From Zasmidium citrigriseum (lineage: Eukaryota; Ascomycota; Dothideomycetes; Mycosphaerellales; Mycosphaerellaceae), in NCBI GenBank assembly GCA_002786025.1, contig NHNW01000009.1, positions 378,376 to 442,375 of the forward strand: a stretch of 64,000 nt of DNA, read 5' to 3'. The notes under the pieces are model-generated. The model worked only from the letters and a program-made list of their open reading frames with translations, made no database searches and was not told where the DNA came from. A program made the position numbers and the translations under genes. Shown piece after piece: positions 51,133 to 62,057 of this stretch; within the stretch, counting starts at the first letter, position 1; each line of letters begins with the position of its first letter.

Positions 51133-51970
51133 TCAAGCAGTCTTCGCCCAAGCAGCCTGCAGACCGATCAAACTGCTCACAGTACCAGCCAAACCAACAA
51201 CACCATCGTCGAAGTTGATCAACCCAATCGCAGACGTGGGCACCGTAAGATCGCAGAGGTCGGACACCAGCTGCAACTTGGTGGCCGCTTGTTCCCTGTT
51301 TCACACAAGTCTTAGCATCACCCTCAATTCAACTCCCTTTCAAAGTGTACTCACTTCTCCAACTTCTTCTCCTCAACCTTCTTCTCCGCATCCCCCTCAC
51401 TCGCCTGCTTGTTCGCCAAAAGCTGCAAATTATAAAGCGTATAAACGCCCGCAACAACATTACACGCCAGCCCCGCAAACCACGCCCGATACGCCTCCTT
51501 CTGCAGTCTTGCACCCGCCGAGAACTTGTAAATACCACTCTGATCAATGTAGCACAGCGCATCCAAGCTCAGATAAACCGCATAGCCGAGCTGGCGGCCC
51601 ACGGCGAGGGATTTGAGGACGGGGTCGAGGGCCTTGGAGTCGGCGGCCACGGCGGCGGCTTTGAAGTGCTCGACGAATTTGCCCAGACGCATGGCTTTGC
51701 GCACGGAGCCGAAGTTCTTTTTGATGGCGTCGTAGATGGCGACGGTTGTTGCGGGGTGGTTTGTGCGGTAGAGGTACCAGGCCAGGAAGCGGGAGAAGTA
51801 TTGCAGCGTGCGGAGGACTTTGTCGCGGCCGACTAGACATTATATCGTAATCAGTATGCTGTCGTTGTCCAAGTCTGCTGTATGGTATTGACTAGCTACT
51901 CACCAGTCGTCGCGACAAAGCGGTTAAAGTGGCTCACCGCAGGGTGATAGATGACGGCGTCGGCGACCAT
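51133..51970 (-). CDS. pex11: peroxisomal membrane elongation factor PEX11
   Basis: The model has three exons (51904-51970, 51355-51832, 51133-51295), 235 residues; introns are 71 and 59 nt. The start MVADAVIYHPAVSHFNRFVATT and next block VGRDKVLRTLQYFSRFLAWYL form the conserved N-terminal amphipathic helices that tubulate the peroxisomal membrane. SVRKAMRLGKFVEHFK is the classic PEX11 signature. LGYAVYLSLDALCYID and the C-terminal hydrophobic stretch (GVVGLAGTVSSLIGL) are membrane-associated. Length equals that of yeast Pex11 (236). The protein recruits the fission machinery and controls peroxisome number. A Lys/Glu-rich segment precedes the last exon. The gene is complete and divergent from the bL33m gene about 260 bases away. 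Confidence 0.93.
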
Positions 51971-52232
51971 GGTGGCGGTTCGATTGGTCTTTCGTTCGGG
52001 CTAGGTTGGTGAAGGGGAAGGGATGGTATTATATTACAAGATAAGCCGGGAATGAGATCCGTTGGCCGGCGAGGAGTTGGAGCATCTCGTCTCATCCTCG
52101 CCGGCATGTGAAGCCTCGGCAACACTCCCGCCGTCGGCAACAACAGGAAGTCGGAGCTGCACGTGATCTTGAATCTCCCTGGACTTCACCTGGCAAAGCC
52201 ATCATCAGTTGTATGCGCAACGCCTATTCAGC

Positions 52233-52521
52233 ATGGCCAAGAAAGGTACAAACATCTACGTCTAGATCAGAATCGCCAGTACTGATTCTGTGTCCAGCCA
52301 AATCCCGCACCATCGCGGTGCGCCTCATCTCAATGGCCATGACCGGCTACTACAAAACCTTCACCCGCCCGCGACAGCACCGCCCTTTGAGCATGCTCAA
52401 GTACGATCCAGTCGGTAAGAAGAGACCCGCTTGATGGGGACTGGTGGATATCAGAAGCTGATGGATACGTCTAGTCAAGAAGAAAGTGCTATTCCTTGAG
52501 GCCAAGCGAGGAGGAAAATGA
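52233..52521 (+). CDS. mrpl39: mitochondrial ribosomal protein bL33m
   Basis: The model has three exons (52233-52245, 52298-52414, 52475-52521), 58 residues; introns are 52 and 60 nt. Exon 1 is only 13 bases (MAKK plus one base). The spliced protein reads [17 protein letters not shown], continues through GYYKTF and [16 protein letters not shown] and ends EAKRGGK, matching the bL33 family in length, basic character and the conserved YDP-V-K block. It is a structural component of the large subunit of the mitochondrial ribosome; yeast Mrpl39 is of similar size. No cleavable presequence is apparent, common for such small basic proteins. Because no exon is long and the gene crosses frames, it is easy to miss. 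Confidence 0.88.
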
Positions 52522-52819
52522 GCGACTGCAAGAGCGCGTTTGAAGAACCATATCAAAGAGAAGCCATCGCATCCACGTGCCAGGCACCGTAGCTGCGGCT
52601 GACGGTTGAGATGGATTGGCGGAAGAGACGAAAAGGAAAGTCTGAGCCAGGGATCTGAGCCAAGAACTGCGTCCAAGAGGAAGAGCTATCAAAGGCTATC
52701 AATGATGGATGACAAGCATATCGAAGATACATCACAGCCAGGTCCAACAGGTCCAACCGCACATCTCGAAAAGACTATACCCACCATGCATCGTATCTCA
52801 GCAAACCATATCTGTACTC

Positions 52820-55800
52820 CTAGCGCCGAGCCATCTGCCCGCCCCTGTTCGTCTGCAGCTCCTGCGAGAATCGAGCGCTCATCTCATCGGTCTTCGATCT
52901 CGTGACTCTTCCGCGATAGCTTCCTTGAGATGAGATGGGCGGTGCAACAGTGCGTGTGCTTGTCTTGTTGGTCTGAGATCGGTTGGTCGACGGGGCAGAT
53001 GCAGTCGGCTTGATCCTCTTGCGGCGCTCTTCCTCATACCCATCCACGACGTGGCCTCCATCTGCCTTCCGCTTTGGCTGCTCCTTACTGTGCGACGGCC
53101 GCCGCTTCTGCGCAGAGCTGCCTCCACCGTAAGTTGTCGATGGCTTGCGTCTCGACTGGCTGGCCATAAATCCTGGTGAGCTGCTGAGGCCTGAAGATCT
53201 GCTCTGCGGCTTTGGAGGCGCCACGCGCTTTGATGAGCTATTCGGCACTGGAGGTGGCTTCTGTCGCTGCAAAGCGTTCTCCTTGTCGCTGTTGTGGTCC
53301 TCGAAAATTGATTCCTGCACCCAGTCGGGGGCTTCCTGCGTATCGACGTAGGTTGGAGGGTTCTTGCGCGACCTGACTGCAGCGAAAGAAGGCCACGTGG
53401 GATCCAGCTGCGATTCTTCCACGACTGGGCTCTCATGGCGCAGAGTTTGAGACTGAGTCTCTTTCGGCTGCTCCGCTTTCTTGATGGCCTCTTGAGCCTG
53501 TCGCTGAGCTTCTTCAAGCTGCTGTCGAAGCAAGGCGACTTCTTCTCCGTGTCTGGTCCGCTCCGCTTCCCAGCTTTCTTGTATGTCCGAGCGGAACTTG
53601 AGTTCTTCCTGCGTCTTCGCCTCTTTCTCCTTCTCGACTCGAGCAAGCTGCTGCTTCGCGGCCTCGACATCATTGCGAGCACGGTCCTTCTCTTCGGAGA
53701 CATTGGCATCGCAGCTCGTCTTGTACTGCTCGAATCGGCTCTCCAGTTGCTGGTACCGCTCTTGTTCTTTCTCCAACTTCGTGGTCAAAGCGCTGACCTT
53801 ATCCTCCTTCTCGTTCGAAACCTTTTGAGCTTCAGCGAGCTCCTCTTTGGTGGAAGAAAGCTCTTCTGAGGTTGGACGGCGCCCAAGCGTCTTCTCGAAC
53901 GCCCGCTTGTGATTCTCAAGCTGCTCCTTGAGTCTATTGAGCTCCTCCTGACGGCTCTCTGCGAGACGCTGAGCATTCACAAGGTCGCGCTTCTTGCTTT
54001 CAACTTCCACGTTCAAAGCGTTGATCTCCTGCTGGCGAGCGTTCGCGAGACGTTGGGACTCCGAAAGTTGCTCCTTGGCTGATGCGTGTTCTTCGTGGCT
54101 TGGTCTGCGTCCCAGTTTGTGCTCAAAGTCTCGCTTCTGGCTTGCGAGTTGCTCGTTCAGTTGGTCGAGTTCCTGCTGGCGAGTGCTTGCGAGTTGTTGA
54201 GCAGAAGAAAGCGCTTGCTTCTCCTTCTCGAGCTGACCGTTGAGATTGTCGATATCCTGCTGGCGACTGTCAGCTTGACGTTGTGTCTCATCGAGTCTCT
54301 GTCTGAGCTTCAGCAGCTCATCTTTGCCTGGTCGAGCCCGCAACTTCTTGAGCTCGTTCTCCATCTCCGCGTGCCGTTGGGCCTGGAAGGCGATGGCGTC
54401 TCTGCGAATCGTTTCAACGTCTTTGTCGGTCATCGATGTGGCCGGCACGGTGTTCTCTAGCTTCTCCTGCAGCGACGTGACCTCAGAGGTCTTCGATTGC
54501 AGTTCGACTTCGAGCTCTTTGATCCTTGCTTGCAACGCAGACAACTCCTCTTCGCTGTCTGAATTGCGTTTGTTGATGGAGCGCGACATGCTGTAAGACA
54601 GTCAGTCGCAGACATCATGTAAGAACACTGTCATCGACACTTACCTCTCCGACAATGACTCGAGCATGCCCTTGACTGAGACCACATCATCTGTGGCGGC
54701 CGACTGCTGCGAATTCAGTCCTTGAATGGCGGTCGTAGTCTTCTCAAGCATCTCTCTGACATGTTGGCGATCGTCGGCGTTTTCTAGCATGGCATGAACT
54801 AGAAACAACTTGTCGAGCACCGCATCTTTGCCCGCCTTCACTTCACGAAGGACAGCGTCCTTGACATAGTCCACTGAGTTGAGTTGGCCTTGAAGCTGCA
54901 GTCGGAGCTTCTTCTCCTCTGCAAGAGCATCTGAGCGCTGCTTGAGATTCTCTTCGAGATGAGCTGCACGGGTTGCCGCCGTCGAGAGCTCGAACTTGGC
55001 GGCCTGGCACTGCTTTACGACTTCTTCATTCAGTCGCTTCGACTCTTCTGCATGCTTCGAGATTTGGGCTTTGCCTTCGTCAAACAATGTTGTACTCTGT
55101 GCATGGTACGCCTCAGCATCCTTTCTGAGGGCATTCATGTCGTTTCCAATGCCCTTGACAAAGTTCTGCAGCCTCTGAGCTGTCTGCTTGCGGTTGGCGT
55201 TTGCTGCGTCACTCTTCTCGAGCGATGCTACAAGAGCCTCTTTTTCTTGTCGCAGATTCAATAGCTGGTCTTCCAGAGAGGACTTCGCGCTCAATGCTTG
55301 ATGCAGCTCATTCTGAAGGGAGTCTTTCTCCGCAGTAAGCTGCGTAGTCTTCTTGGACGACTTTCTATGGACTTTGCGAAACAGCTGCTCAAAGTCGCCT
55401 TCGATGTCCGAGCTGGGTTGTTCGACTGCCGCTTGTTGCTGGGAGTTCCATCTTGGGGTCTGAGATGTGTTGGTGTGATCATATCTGGCTCTAGAGGAAG
55501 ACGTGCTGGTCTGGAATGTTGCTGGTGTGTCAAGAAGGCGGCGTGGACGGTAAGTCGATGGCTTCGTCTGGAAGACAGAGCGCGAACTGTCATGTCGCTC
55601 CTCGAGAGGAGCAGGCGCGATCGTCCATACACCCACTCCGTTCGCGTTCCAAGCAGCAGTCTGCAGATCTTCGTTGAGCTGGTGATGAGGGGAAGTGGCA
55701 TTGCCGTCCGCATATGGCTGAGGTGTGATCAGACGCTCTGGCTCGGGGTATTGTGCTTGACTGTATTGCTGCAGCTTCTCGTTCATCTCCGAGTCCTGCT

Positions 55801-56630
55801 GCTGTTCGAATTGCTGCTCGTACTGCTGCTGGTACTGCTGCTCATGATGCGGAGCTGCATATTGCTGTTGATCTTGAATCTGGAGGTCATCGTCCACCGG
55901 TGGGTATTGCTGCTCTTCTTGCATCTGTTCTTGCATCGGTGGTCCATCGAAAGGTACCTGGTAGCCGTTCAAAGGCTCTTCAGGCGTCATCAACATTGGT
56001 GCATCGTTCTCATGTTGCTGGACCTTCTTCTTCTTCTTGCCCTTCTTTTTCTTCTTCTTTGGCATGGGTGCTGCGGTCTCAGCTGGCGTATCGGGCTCAT
56101 ACGTTGGCTGCACACTCTCATGGGCAGGCTCGACCGGGTATGTGGCTTCTGAACGTTGGCATAGCCGTCAGCATCAAGCTCAGAGCCGCAAATGAGATAA
56201 CAAACATACCCCCTGCATAGTCTTGACCCTCAGTTCCAGGGTGCATGTTCGTAGGATAGCCTTCATTGTCTCCAGGCGTGCCTGCCATGTGCTGAGCAGC
56301 CTCGTCACTGCCAAAAGTCATTTGCTCTCCTTGAGCATCATCGGTCTCGGCACCACCATAGCCAGTAGCAGGCGAATCGTTCGCCAGCAGGTTCGTGCTG
56401 TAGAAAGGAGGCTCGCTAGGAGGGTGAAGCTGGGATTGGGTGACACGCTGGGAACCGCCCATGTTCGGCTCTGAGTTGAGGCAGATTGGGTCCGAAACCA
56501 AGTTGATGACTTCTGGTGGCTGCTGTTGTTGGCCTTGGTCTGCTGGTTGCTGTTGCTCTCCGTTTTCGTTGCCGTCGAGTTCCATCATGGTGTCGAAGTC
56601 GCCTTCATCGTAGGCTTCAGAGCCAGCCAT
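52820..56630 (-). CDS. large coiled-coil protein of unknown function
   Basis: The model has three exons (56210-56630, 54645-56148, 52820-54590), 1231 residues; introns are 61 and 54 nt. Residues 1-330 are acidic then Gln/Pro-rich and disordered, with a Lys-only cluster (PKKKKKKGKKKKK) near 190 that may act as a nuclear signal. From about 380 to 1020 the protein is almost continuous coiled coil in Glu/Gln/Lys/Leu heptads. Inside it, a unit of about 75 residues is repeated with the landmarks LGRRPSHEEHASAKEQL and LGRRPTSEELSSTKEEL. The C-terminus is basic and disordered. Architecture suggests a cytoskeletal, spindle-pole or nuclear scaffold protein; no family assigned. Both splice junctions keep frame and join ORFs of the same composition. 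Confidence 0.75.
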
Positions 56631-57068
56631 GGTAGGCAACGTGGGCGCCACTGATGGCGGTATGGTGGAAGACGGAGCAATCCGAGGATATGAGCGATGA
56701 TTACAAGAGGATTGAAAAGATTGAGATGAGATGAGAGAAGTGGAGAGATGGAAGACGTGAAGTGGTGTCGGCGTCAACTTAGGCAGTCGCGCAGCCCACC
56801 AAGACGCGAGCTGGCGTGACATCGCCACCATTTGGTAGCGAAAGCGAGGAAAGTCATGAAGTGAGATTTATTGAACTTACAATCGACACCCAATACCATC
56901 CTCCAGAAATCGCCGCAGCCTCGTCCAATGCACCATCTTCTTAAATCGCCGATGGCCACCTCACTCACAGCCTCCATCGTCAAGACTTCCACTTACCCCC
57001 CTCGAAAGCAAGACCAGCGGCACCGCCATCCCACCACCAAGGGCAACACTACGGCTCACCACCCTCAC
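56631..57068. other. intergenic
   Basis: Upstream flank of the coiled-coil gene and 3' flank of the F-box-like gene. No gene supported. Confidence 0.4.
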
Positions 57069-57932
57069 TCAAGCAGCAAAGCAACAACCCTTTGCAACAG
57101 ACCGTACATCCACCAATGTGAAACCCTTAAACTCATCACGTTCAGCCACCTCATTCACCACCCACTCCATCCCCAGCATCGCAGCATCAACATCCTCGCC
57201 CTCAAAAATGACCTCCTGACGCCCATTCGAGAGCCTCGTCCCCGACATCTCCGCCCGAGTAGGATGTCTCGCACCCTTAACAACTCGCGCCTTCAAATCC
57301 CGACGCGGATGCATCTGGACCTCCAGTGTCGACATCACCAAGTCATCCACAGAGAAAACTTCATGCTGCTTTTGGTCTCTCGTCTTCTCCTGCTCGCGAA
57401 TTTGGTTATACCACTCGTAGCGGAAGAGCATGAACTTCAGGTTCCGAAAGATGATGAGGTCTCCGGCACAGTCGAGGAGATCTCGATTCGGTTGTTCGAT
57501 CACCACGCGGCCAGCTCGAGTCCTCTGCCACGATCTGATGGCGCTGGGCAGTCTCTGGAATCCTGTACGCTCATTGTAGCGATCTTCGAGATTCGATTCT
57601 AGACTGACCAGGAAGGTACACTCCGAGAAGAACAGAGGCAAAGTCTCATAGCGTGTTTGTTCGGACACACGAGCCAGTGCTGGTGTTTTGAAGCTTGCAA
57701 GAGGCTGCGGTGATGAGATGGGGAGTGTAAAGAGAATGATTCTGGTCCGGAGCTCTGGAGAAAGGTCCATGAAACGGAAAGGCCCAGTCCATGGTGATGG
57801 CGGTGGTTGCTGCCTTCGAGGATCGTTCTTCTCCCAACACTTCCTCAGCCGTGCGGACTTGTTCATCGTCTCATCACTTCCACTTCTCGGCCAGCCTGTC
57901 CATTCCGGAACGCTCGACGACAAAACACTCAT
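57069..57932 (-). CDS. F-box-like fungal protein of unknown function
   Basis: From the Met at 57932 (MSVLSSSVPEW) the product has 287 residues; the frame is open for 30 more codons upstream (to 58022), but these look like leader. The segment RFMDLSPELRTRIILFTLPIS, followed by TPALARVSEQTRYETLPLFFSECTF, is the pattern of the large fungal family of F-box-like proteins that begins with LPxELRxxIY and continues with a row of helices (LARVSxQxRxE). The rest is mixed alpha/beta without catalytic motif, ending in a Cys/Ala stretch. Such proteins may be substrate adaptors of SCF ligases; this is family-level inference. It is divergent from the small membrane protein gene. Confidence 0.6.
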   Translation of the reverse strand: MSVLSSSVPEWTGWPRSGSDETMNKSARLRKCWEKNDPRRQQPPPSPWTGPFRFMDLSPELRTRIILFTLPISSPQPLASFKTPALARVSEQTRYETLPLFFSECTFLVSLESNLEDRYNERTGFQRLPSAIRSWQRTRAGRVVIEQPNRDLLDCAGDLIIFRNLKFMLFRYEWYNQIREQEKTRDQKQHEVFSVDDLVMSTLEVQMHPRRDLKARVVKGARHPTRAEMSGTRLSNGRQEVIFEGEDVDAAMLGMEWVVNEVAERDEFKGFTLVDVRSVAKGCCFAA

Positions 57933-58451
57933 TGCAACAGACGCCCAAGTTGTTGTGATGTTGCAGTCGAAGATCCAGGGCCACCACAACCGACGGCGCA
58001 CAAGGATCACCCCAAGTCCCAACCAATCAGCACGCAGAAGCCCAACTTCATCTCACAGCACTCCCCTTTAAGCGCCGACCTCACCTTTTCGACTGCATGC
58101 TGCATGGGCATCCAATCGTCGGCGGGACCTGCAGTCGACCAAGTGGTGATTTCGGGTTCGTCACTCCCCTAATCAAAGGAGCCAAGACGTGAACAGTCCT
58201 CTGTGCTGGCGCTTCCAGGACGGCTCAGCCATGAGAGGAAACTCTTCATGATGGTGAGGACGTCGCATCCACTTTCTTCTACTCTGCGTTTCCTTGTCTT
58301 CTAGAGCGTCTGTTTAATTTCCTTCGGTGTAACCAACCATCAAAACAACCCGTCTCAGGCGAAAGACTCAATCACCCAGTCCAACCCATCCAACAGACAG
58401 CAGACATACCAATCGACAGCACACATTCCAATCTCCAGAGAACCCACGAAA
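57933..58451. other. divergent promoter region
   Basis: This separates the F-box-like gene (-) and the membrane protein gene (+). No gene seen. Confidence 0.4.
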
Positions 58452-58975
58452 ATGTCCTCAGACAACTCCGGCATAGCAGGCTCCTCCAACGGCATCGACA
58501 CCGACGCAGGCGCCTCCGGAGGCTCCTCCAACAGCTTCAACCTCTCCAAAGGCGGGCTCGCAGCGATAATCGTTGTCGTCGCATTAGTCGTATTCATAGG
58601 CGGTACAGCTCTCCCCCAAATCCCCCCAACCGTCCACGCAATCCTAACGTGTAGAATCTAGTGGCATCAACAACCCTCTTCGTCCTCGCCAAACGCCGCC
58701 AATGGAACATCCGCGCCTCAATCCGTCGCGCCTCACGTCGCTTCACCGGGCGCGGTCCCCCACCCCGAAATTCCATCGACCGGCGATCGAAACGCGCAGG
58801 CATACAACTAGATTCCGCACCGGCGTCAAGAGGACATAAACGGGGTTTGGTGGTTGAGGTGAAAGATGTGGAGAAGGGACATGGTGGAGGAGGTGCCCCT
58901 GTGCAGGAGCCGAAGAAAGCGATGGATGCTTCTTCGTGGAGTAGCAAATTGTGGAGGAATGATTGGAAGAGATAG
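58452..58975 (+). CDS. small single-pass membrane protein of unknown function
   Basis: The model has two exons (58452-58602, 58662-58975), 154 residues; the 59-nt intron begins GTACAG and ends ATCTAG after a CTAACG branch-like site. The first 35 residues are Ser/Gly/Asn-rich, then a strong transmembrane helix (GLAAIIVVVALVVFIGG) runs across the splice junction into VASTTLFVLAKRRQW. The following 100 residues are Arg-rich and then Gly/Lys/Glu-rich, probably cytosolic by the positive-inside rule. This Ser/Gly-rich ectodomain plus single helix plus basic tail is common in ascomycetes for wall-sensor-like or uncharacterised proteins. No family named. Its 3' end is 120 bases from the convergent Nse2 gene. 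Confidence 0.65.
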
Positions 58976-59096
58976 ATTCTGGGAGCGTGTTTGGTATGTG
59001 TGCGGGATATTATGATTATGTGTCACGACTTTGTGATTTTTGTGCGAATATACACCGCTGGTCGTTAGGATCGTGTCAATCGAGCCAGATCGAACT

Positions 59097-60557
59097 TTAA
59101 TCGTACATTTCGTCCTCTTCTTCCTCGTCATCATCGCCCAGGTCAATAGCCTGCGATGGTCTCGGTGGCCCTGACGCTGAAGCCATTGAGGCCCCAGTAG
59201 GACGTGGTTCCTTCTTGGGTCTCATAGAAGGCTCATCAACATCCATGCCATCGATATTGGTAGCATCTCCTTCCTCATCATCATCATCATCATCATCATC
59301 GATAATTTGGTGAGCTCTGTGTTGAGTGCCATTTGGAGATCGGCCCTCCTGCTCCTCGTCTTCCTCGTTCTCCGTTTGCTTCGCCTTCTGCACGCGTCTA
59401 ATCTTGCGTACCACCACTGGGTCGACACGCAAATCATGCCTCGAGAGCTGCTGGCGACATCCACCAACTGGACACTGCACGGCACGCTCTCCTTGACGAC
59501 CATTGACTGGAGGAAGTCGAGTAGCGGAGTTGTTGATAAATTCGAGGATGTGCCTCTTCTCGAAAGTGTGTGGACACTTTGTTGATGTGATGGGGTCAAC
59601 GAATTCCATCAGACTGAGAGAGCACTTGGTGCTGACATTCGCTCGGGTCATCGCAAGATCATCGTCGGAGTCGTCTTCCGCGCCAGCTTGAGTGTTGCCA
59701 GTGACTCCGAGGGCAGCCACAGTGCCGTCCGTGTTAAACCACTCAGTATGCGGAGGTAGCGGTACTTCATCGTTCTGATATTGAGCGTCGTGAACAGCGC
59801 GTTTGAAGGTTCTGTAGTCGTTGTCCTCTCCATACCTGTTGGTGTGGTCGATTGACTGGTATCGCTCCTTCTTTTCTTCCAATTGTTTCCTGAAGATGTC
59901 AAGAGGTGGATTCACTGGAGCAGTACCGGCTGCAGGGTCTGTCGGCTCGAAATCAGGGAGCTCCTCGTCTTCCTCGTCTTCGTCTTCTTCGTCCTCTTCG
60001 CCATCCCGCCGCCTTCTCGCCCTCAGCGATCGCGTGTTCAAAGTACTTGCCTGGGTACTTGCATTATTCCTCGCGTCCTCTGCAGTGGTCGTGATCGCTT
60101 CATTCAAATGCTTGAGTTCCCACTTCGCATCGATGACTTTGCGTACTTTCTGCTCCATCCGCTCAGTCATACCCTTGACTTTGTTGCGCATCTGTGCTTG
60201 TTGCTCCACCAAGTCGTCCAGAGAGCCGTCTTCGCCGTCATCCTCGCCTTCCTGTCTACGCTTCTCACGTGTTCTCTCCAAGCTTTTATTCTTGTCATAC
60301 AGAATGTCGTTGATGTCAGAAGCACCATCGGTCAAATGGGCGAGTACGTCGTCGAGCCGTTCGTTCAGTTTGGAGAGATCATGACTGCGCGTAAGGTTTG
60401 CGAGTTTGCGCTGGGCAGCAGGAGTGAGGGAGAATTCGGGAGGCTCGTAATCTGGCAGGTCGGTATTGCTTGTACCAGCAGTGGAGCGTCGAGCATCTGC
60501 GTTTGATTGACGCGCGGGCGTGGGCCGGCCGGTGGACTGTCGCGCTCGCGTGGCCAT
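59097..60557 (-). CDS. nse2: E3 SUMO ligase Nse2/Mms21 of the SMC5-SMC6 complex
   Basis: The product has 486 residues and no intron. The SP-RING (zf-Nse) domain is clear at about 311-380: TKCSLSLMEFVDPITSTKCPHTFEKR with Cys312, Cys328 and His330, then QCPVGGCRQQ with Cys362 and Cys367, followed by LRVDP. The N-terminal 160 residues include helices (KLANLTRSHDLSKLNERLDDVLAHL; QMRNKVKGMTERMEQKV) that in yeast pack against Smc5. The linker and C-terminus are strongly acidic, including eight Asp from a trinucleotide repeat. Nse2 sumoylates repair and cohesion factors in recombination and replication-fork rescue in the nucleus. It is longer than yeast Mms21 (267) mainly through acidic and disordered parts. 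Confidence 0.9.
   Translation of the reverse strand: MATRARQSTGRPTPARQSNADARRSTAGTSNTDLPDYEPPEFSLTPAAQRKLANLTRSHDLSKLNERLDDVLAHLTDGASDINDILYDKNKSLERTREKRRQEGEDDGEDGSLDDLVEQQAQMRNKVKGMTERMEQKVRKVIDAKWELKHLNEAITTTAEDARNNASTQASTLNTRSLRARRRRDGEEDEEDEDEEDEELPDFEPTDPAAGTAPVNPPLDIFRKQLEEKKERYQSIDHTNRYGEDNDYRTFKRAVHDAQYQNDEVPLPPHTEWFNTDGTVAALGVTGNTQAGAEDDSDDDLAMTRANVSTKCSLSLMEFVDPITSTKCPHTFEKRHILEFINNSATRLPPVNGRQGERAVQCPVGGCRQQLSRHDLRVDPVVVRKIRRVQKAKQTENEEDEEQEGRSPNGTQHRAHQIIDDDDDDDDEEGDATNIDGMDVDEPSMRPKKEPRPTGASMASASGPPRPSQAIDLGDDDEEEEDEMYD
59275..59300. repeat. trinucleotide repeat (TCA, about 8 units)
   Basis: An uninterrupted repeat in the coding strand of Nse2 encodes a run of eight aspartates. 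Such repeats vary in length among isolates. Confidence 0.8.
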
Positions 60558-60973
60558 GTTGGTATCGTCGGTTTCTCCGTCAATGCAGCAGAAGCCAAGC
60601 TGTCAATTCTGTGTGTTGTGTGACGAGAAGAGGTTTGATGATTGAGAACAGGTGAAGTGAATGGAGACGAGACGCGTTTGGGCGACGCGACTGGGAAATT
60701 GATTAAACGTCAACTAAGTTCCGGCGGGGCAACGGCCCGACGACCCACTTTAAAACAGAACACCGGGCAAGAACGACTCAAACATCACCATAACACTTCG
60801 TCTCCTTCACAAGACCTTCGTTTGATGCATTGGGACACTCATCTTGCAATGATATTGGGCTTCACAAACGAGAATAGACTATTTACATCAGCGCCGAACA
60901 CTCCAGACGCTCGCCAAAATGCTCTCCAGTGGACTCCATCTCTTGGTATCAAACTTCACCACACCAACCGGCC
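60558..60973. other. intergenic
   Basis: Upstream flank of the Nse2 gene and 3' flank of the mitochondrial carrier gene. No gene seen. Confidence 0.4.
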
Positions 60974-62057
60974 TTACTTGGTTATGAAGTTCAGATAATC
61001 AGCCACGATGAGAGTCACCATCGCGTGCGGCGCAATGCGGGTATCTAATTTCGCCCGTCAGGTAAGTAAATGCATCAAATTTGCCACGACTGATGTACTT
61101 ACAGTATGTTGCGAAACCACGATAGAATCTGAGCGGACCTTCTTCCCTGAGGACCTTCTGGAAGCAATCGAAGAATCCCTTGTATGGAAGAGTGCCGTCT
61201 GGTTTCCTGGACTGCTTCTGGAGCCTGGTCTTGATGAAGTCGAATGGCAAGCTGAAGAACGAGGCGAAGAATCCAGCAATGGCCGAAGCGGTGAGCGTCT
61301 GAGCTCGTGGACCCATGGATGAGTCTTTCAGTTGCGCCTTGGCCTCAGAAAAGAACGCGAGTTGTCCGAAGTTCAGAGCCATTGCACGGATCACAGTCGG
61401 AGTTGCACCAGCCCACAGACGAGTGATCCCTTCGTTTTTGGCGATTCTCATTAGAGCATCACCAACACCTCGGTAGTTGGCACGCTCTGCTTTCGGCTTC
61501 AGGCCGTCACTCTGCATGCGGATGAGAGCCAGATCCGCTGGATTACCGACGAAAGCTGCCAGACCACCTGCAGTCAAGCCAGCACCTGCCCGCTCTTTGA
61601 AGCCAACTTTTCGGCCTTCGGCTTCCGCAGTCGCGCTCAACGACTTCATGAAGGTGTCGAAGAATCCCAGACGTGCAGTCGTGTATACGGCTTGTCGGAG
61701 AAGACCAGCAGAAAGACCGGTGTACAGATCCATGACCTTGCCCGCTGCAATGATCTCTCTTGTCACGCTCATGGGTGTTGGCTTGGGGCCAGTCTTCACA
61801 CCCTCGCCGGCAAGCTGCAGACGGACCTTGATCATATCGATTGGCTGTATGCAAGTGGTTGCGACCATTCCTGCCGCTCCACCGTTTATGAACGGTAATG
61901 CTGCTCGCATGAATGGTGTGTGTAGGAAGTCTTGAGTCGCCTTTTGAGGGTTCTCGGACGCCTTTTGCATGGCTGCGGGAGCATCTTCAGCAACACCTTT
62001 GGCGGCGTTCACGGCCTCGTTGGCCTTTCGCTTTGCAGCTTCTACCACGGAGCTCAT
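60974..62057 (-). CDS. mitochondrial carrier, 2-oxoglutarate/malate type
   Basis: The model has two exons (61103-62057, 60974-61044), 341 residues; the 58-nt intron begins GTAAGT. The unspliced frame would give a different 33-residue tail, but splicing restores TRIAPHAMVTLIVADYLNFITK, the normal sixth helix. Three repeats carry the SLC25 signature: PIDMIKVRLQ, PADLALIRMQ and PFDFIKTRLQ. The combination GNPADLALIRMQSDG and AMALNFGQLAFFSEAK is close to 2-oxoglutarate/malate (OGC) and dicarboxylate carriers, which exchange dicarboxylates across the inner mitochondrial membrane. The N-terminal 45 residues are Lys/Ala-rich, an extension not found in short carriers. Exact substrate is inferred. Confidence 0.88.

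Noticed and set aside
55298..56152. 284-codon plus-strand frame opposite the coiled-coil gene
   Set aside because: Antisense shadow of the Gln/Lys-rich coding sequence, producing artificial Leu/Val runs that mimic membrane helices.
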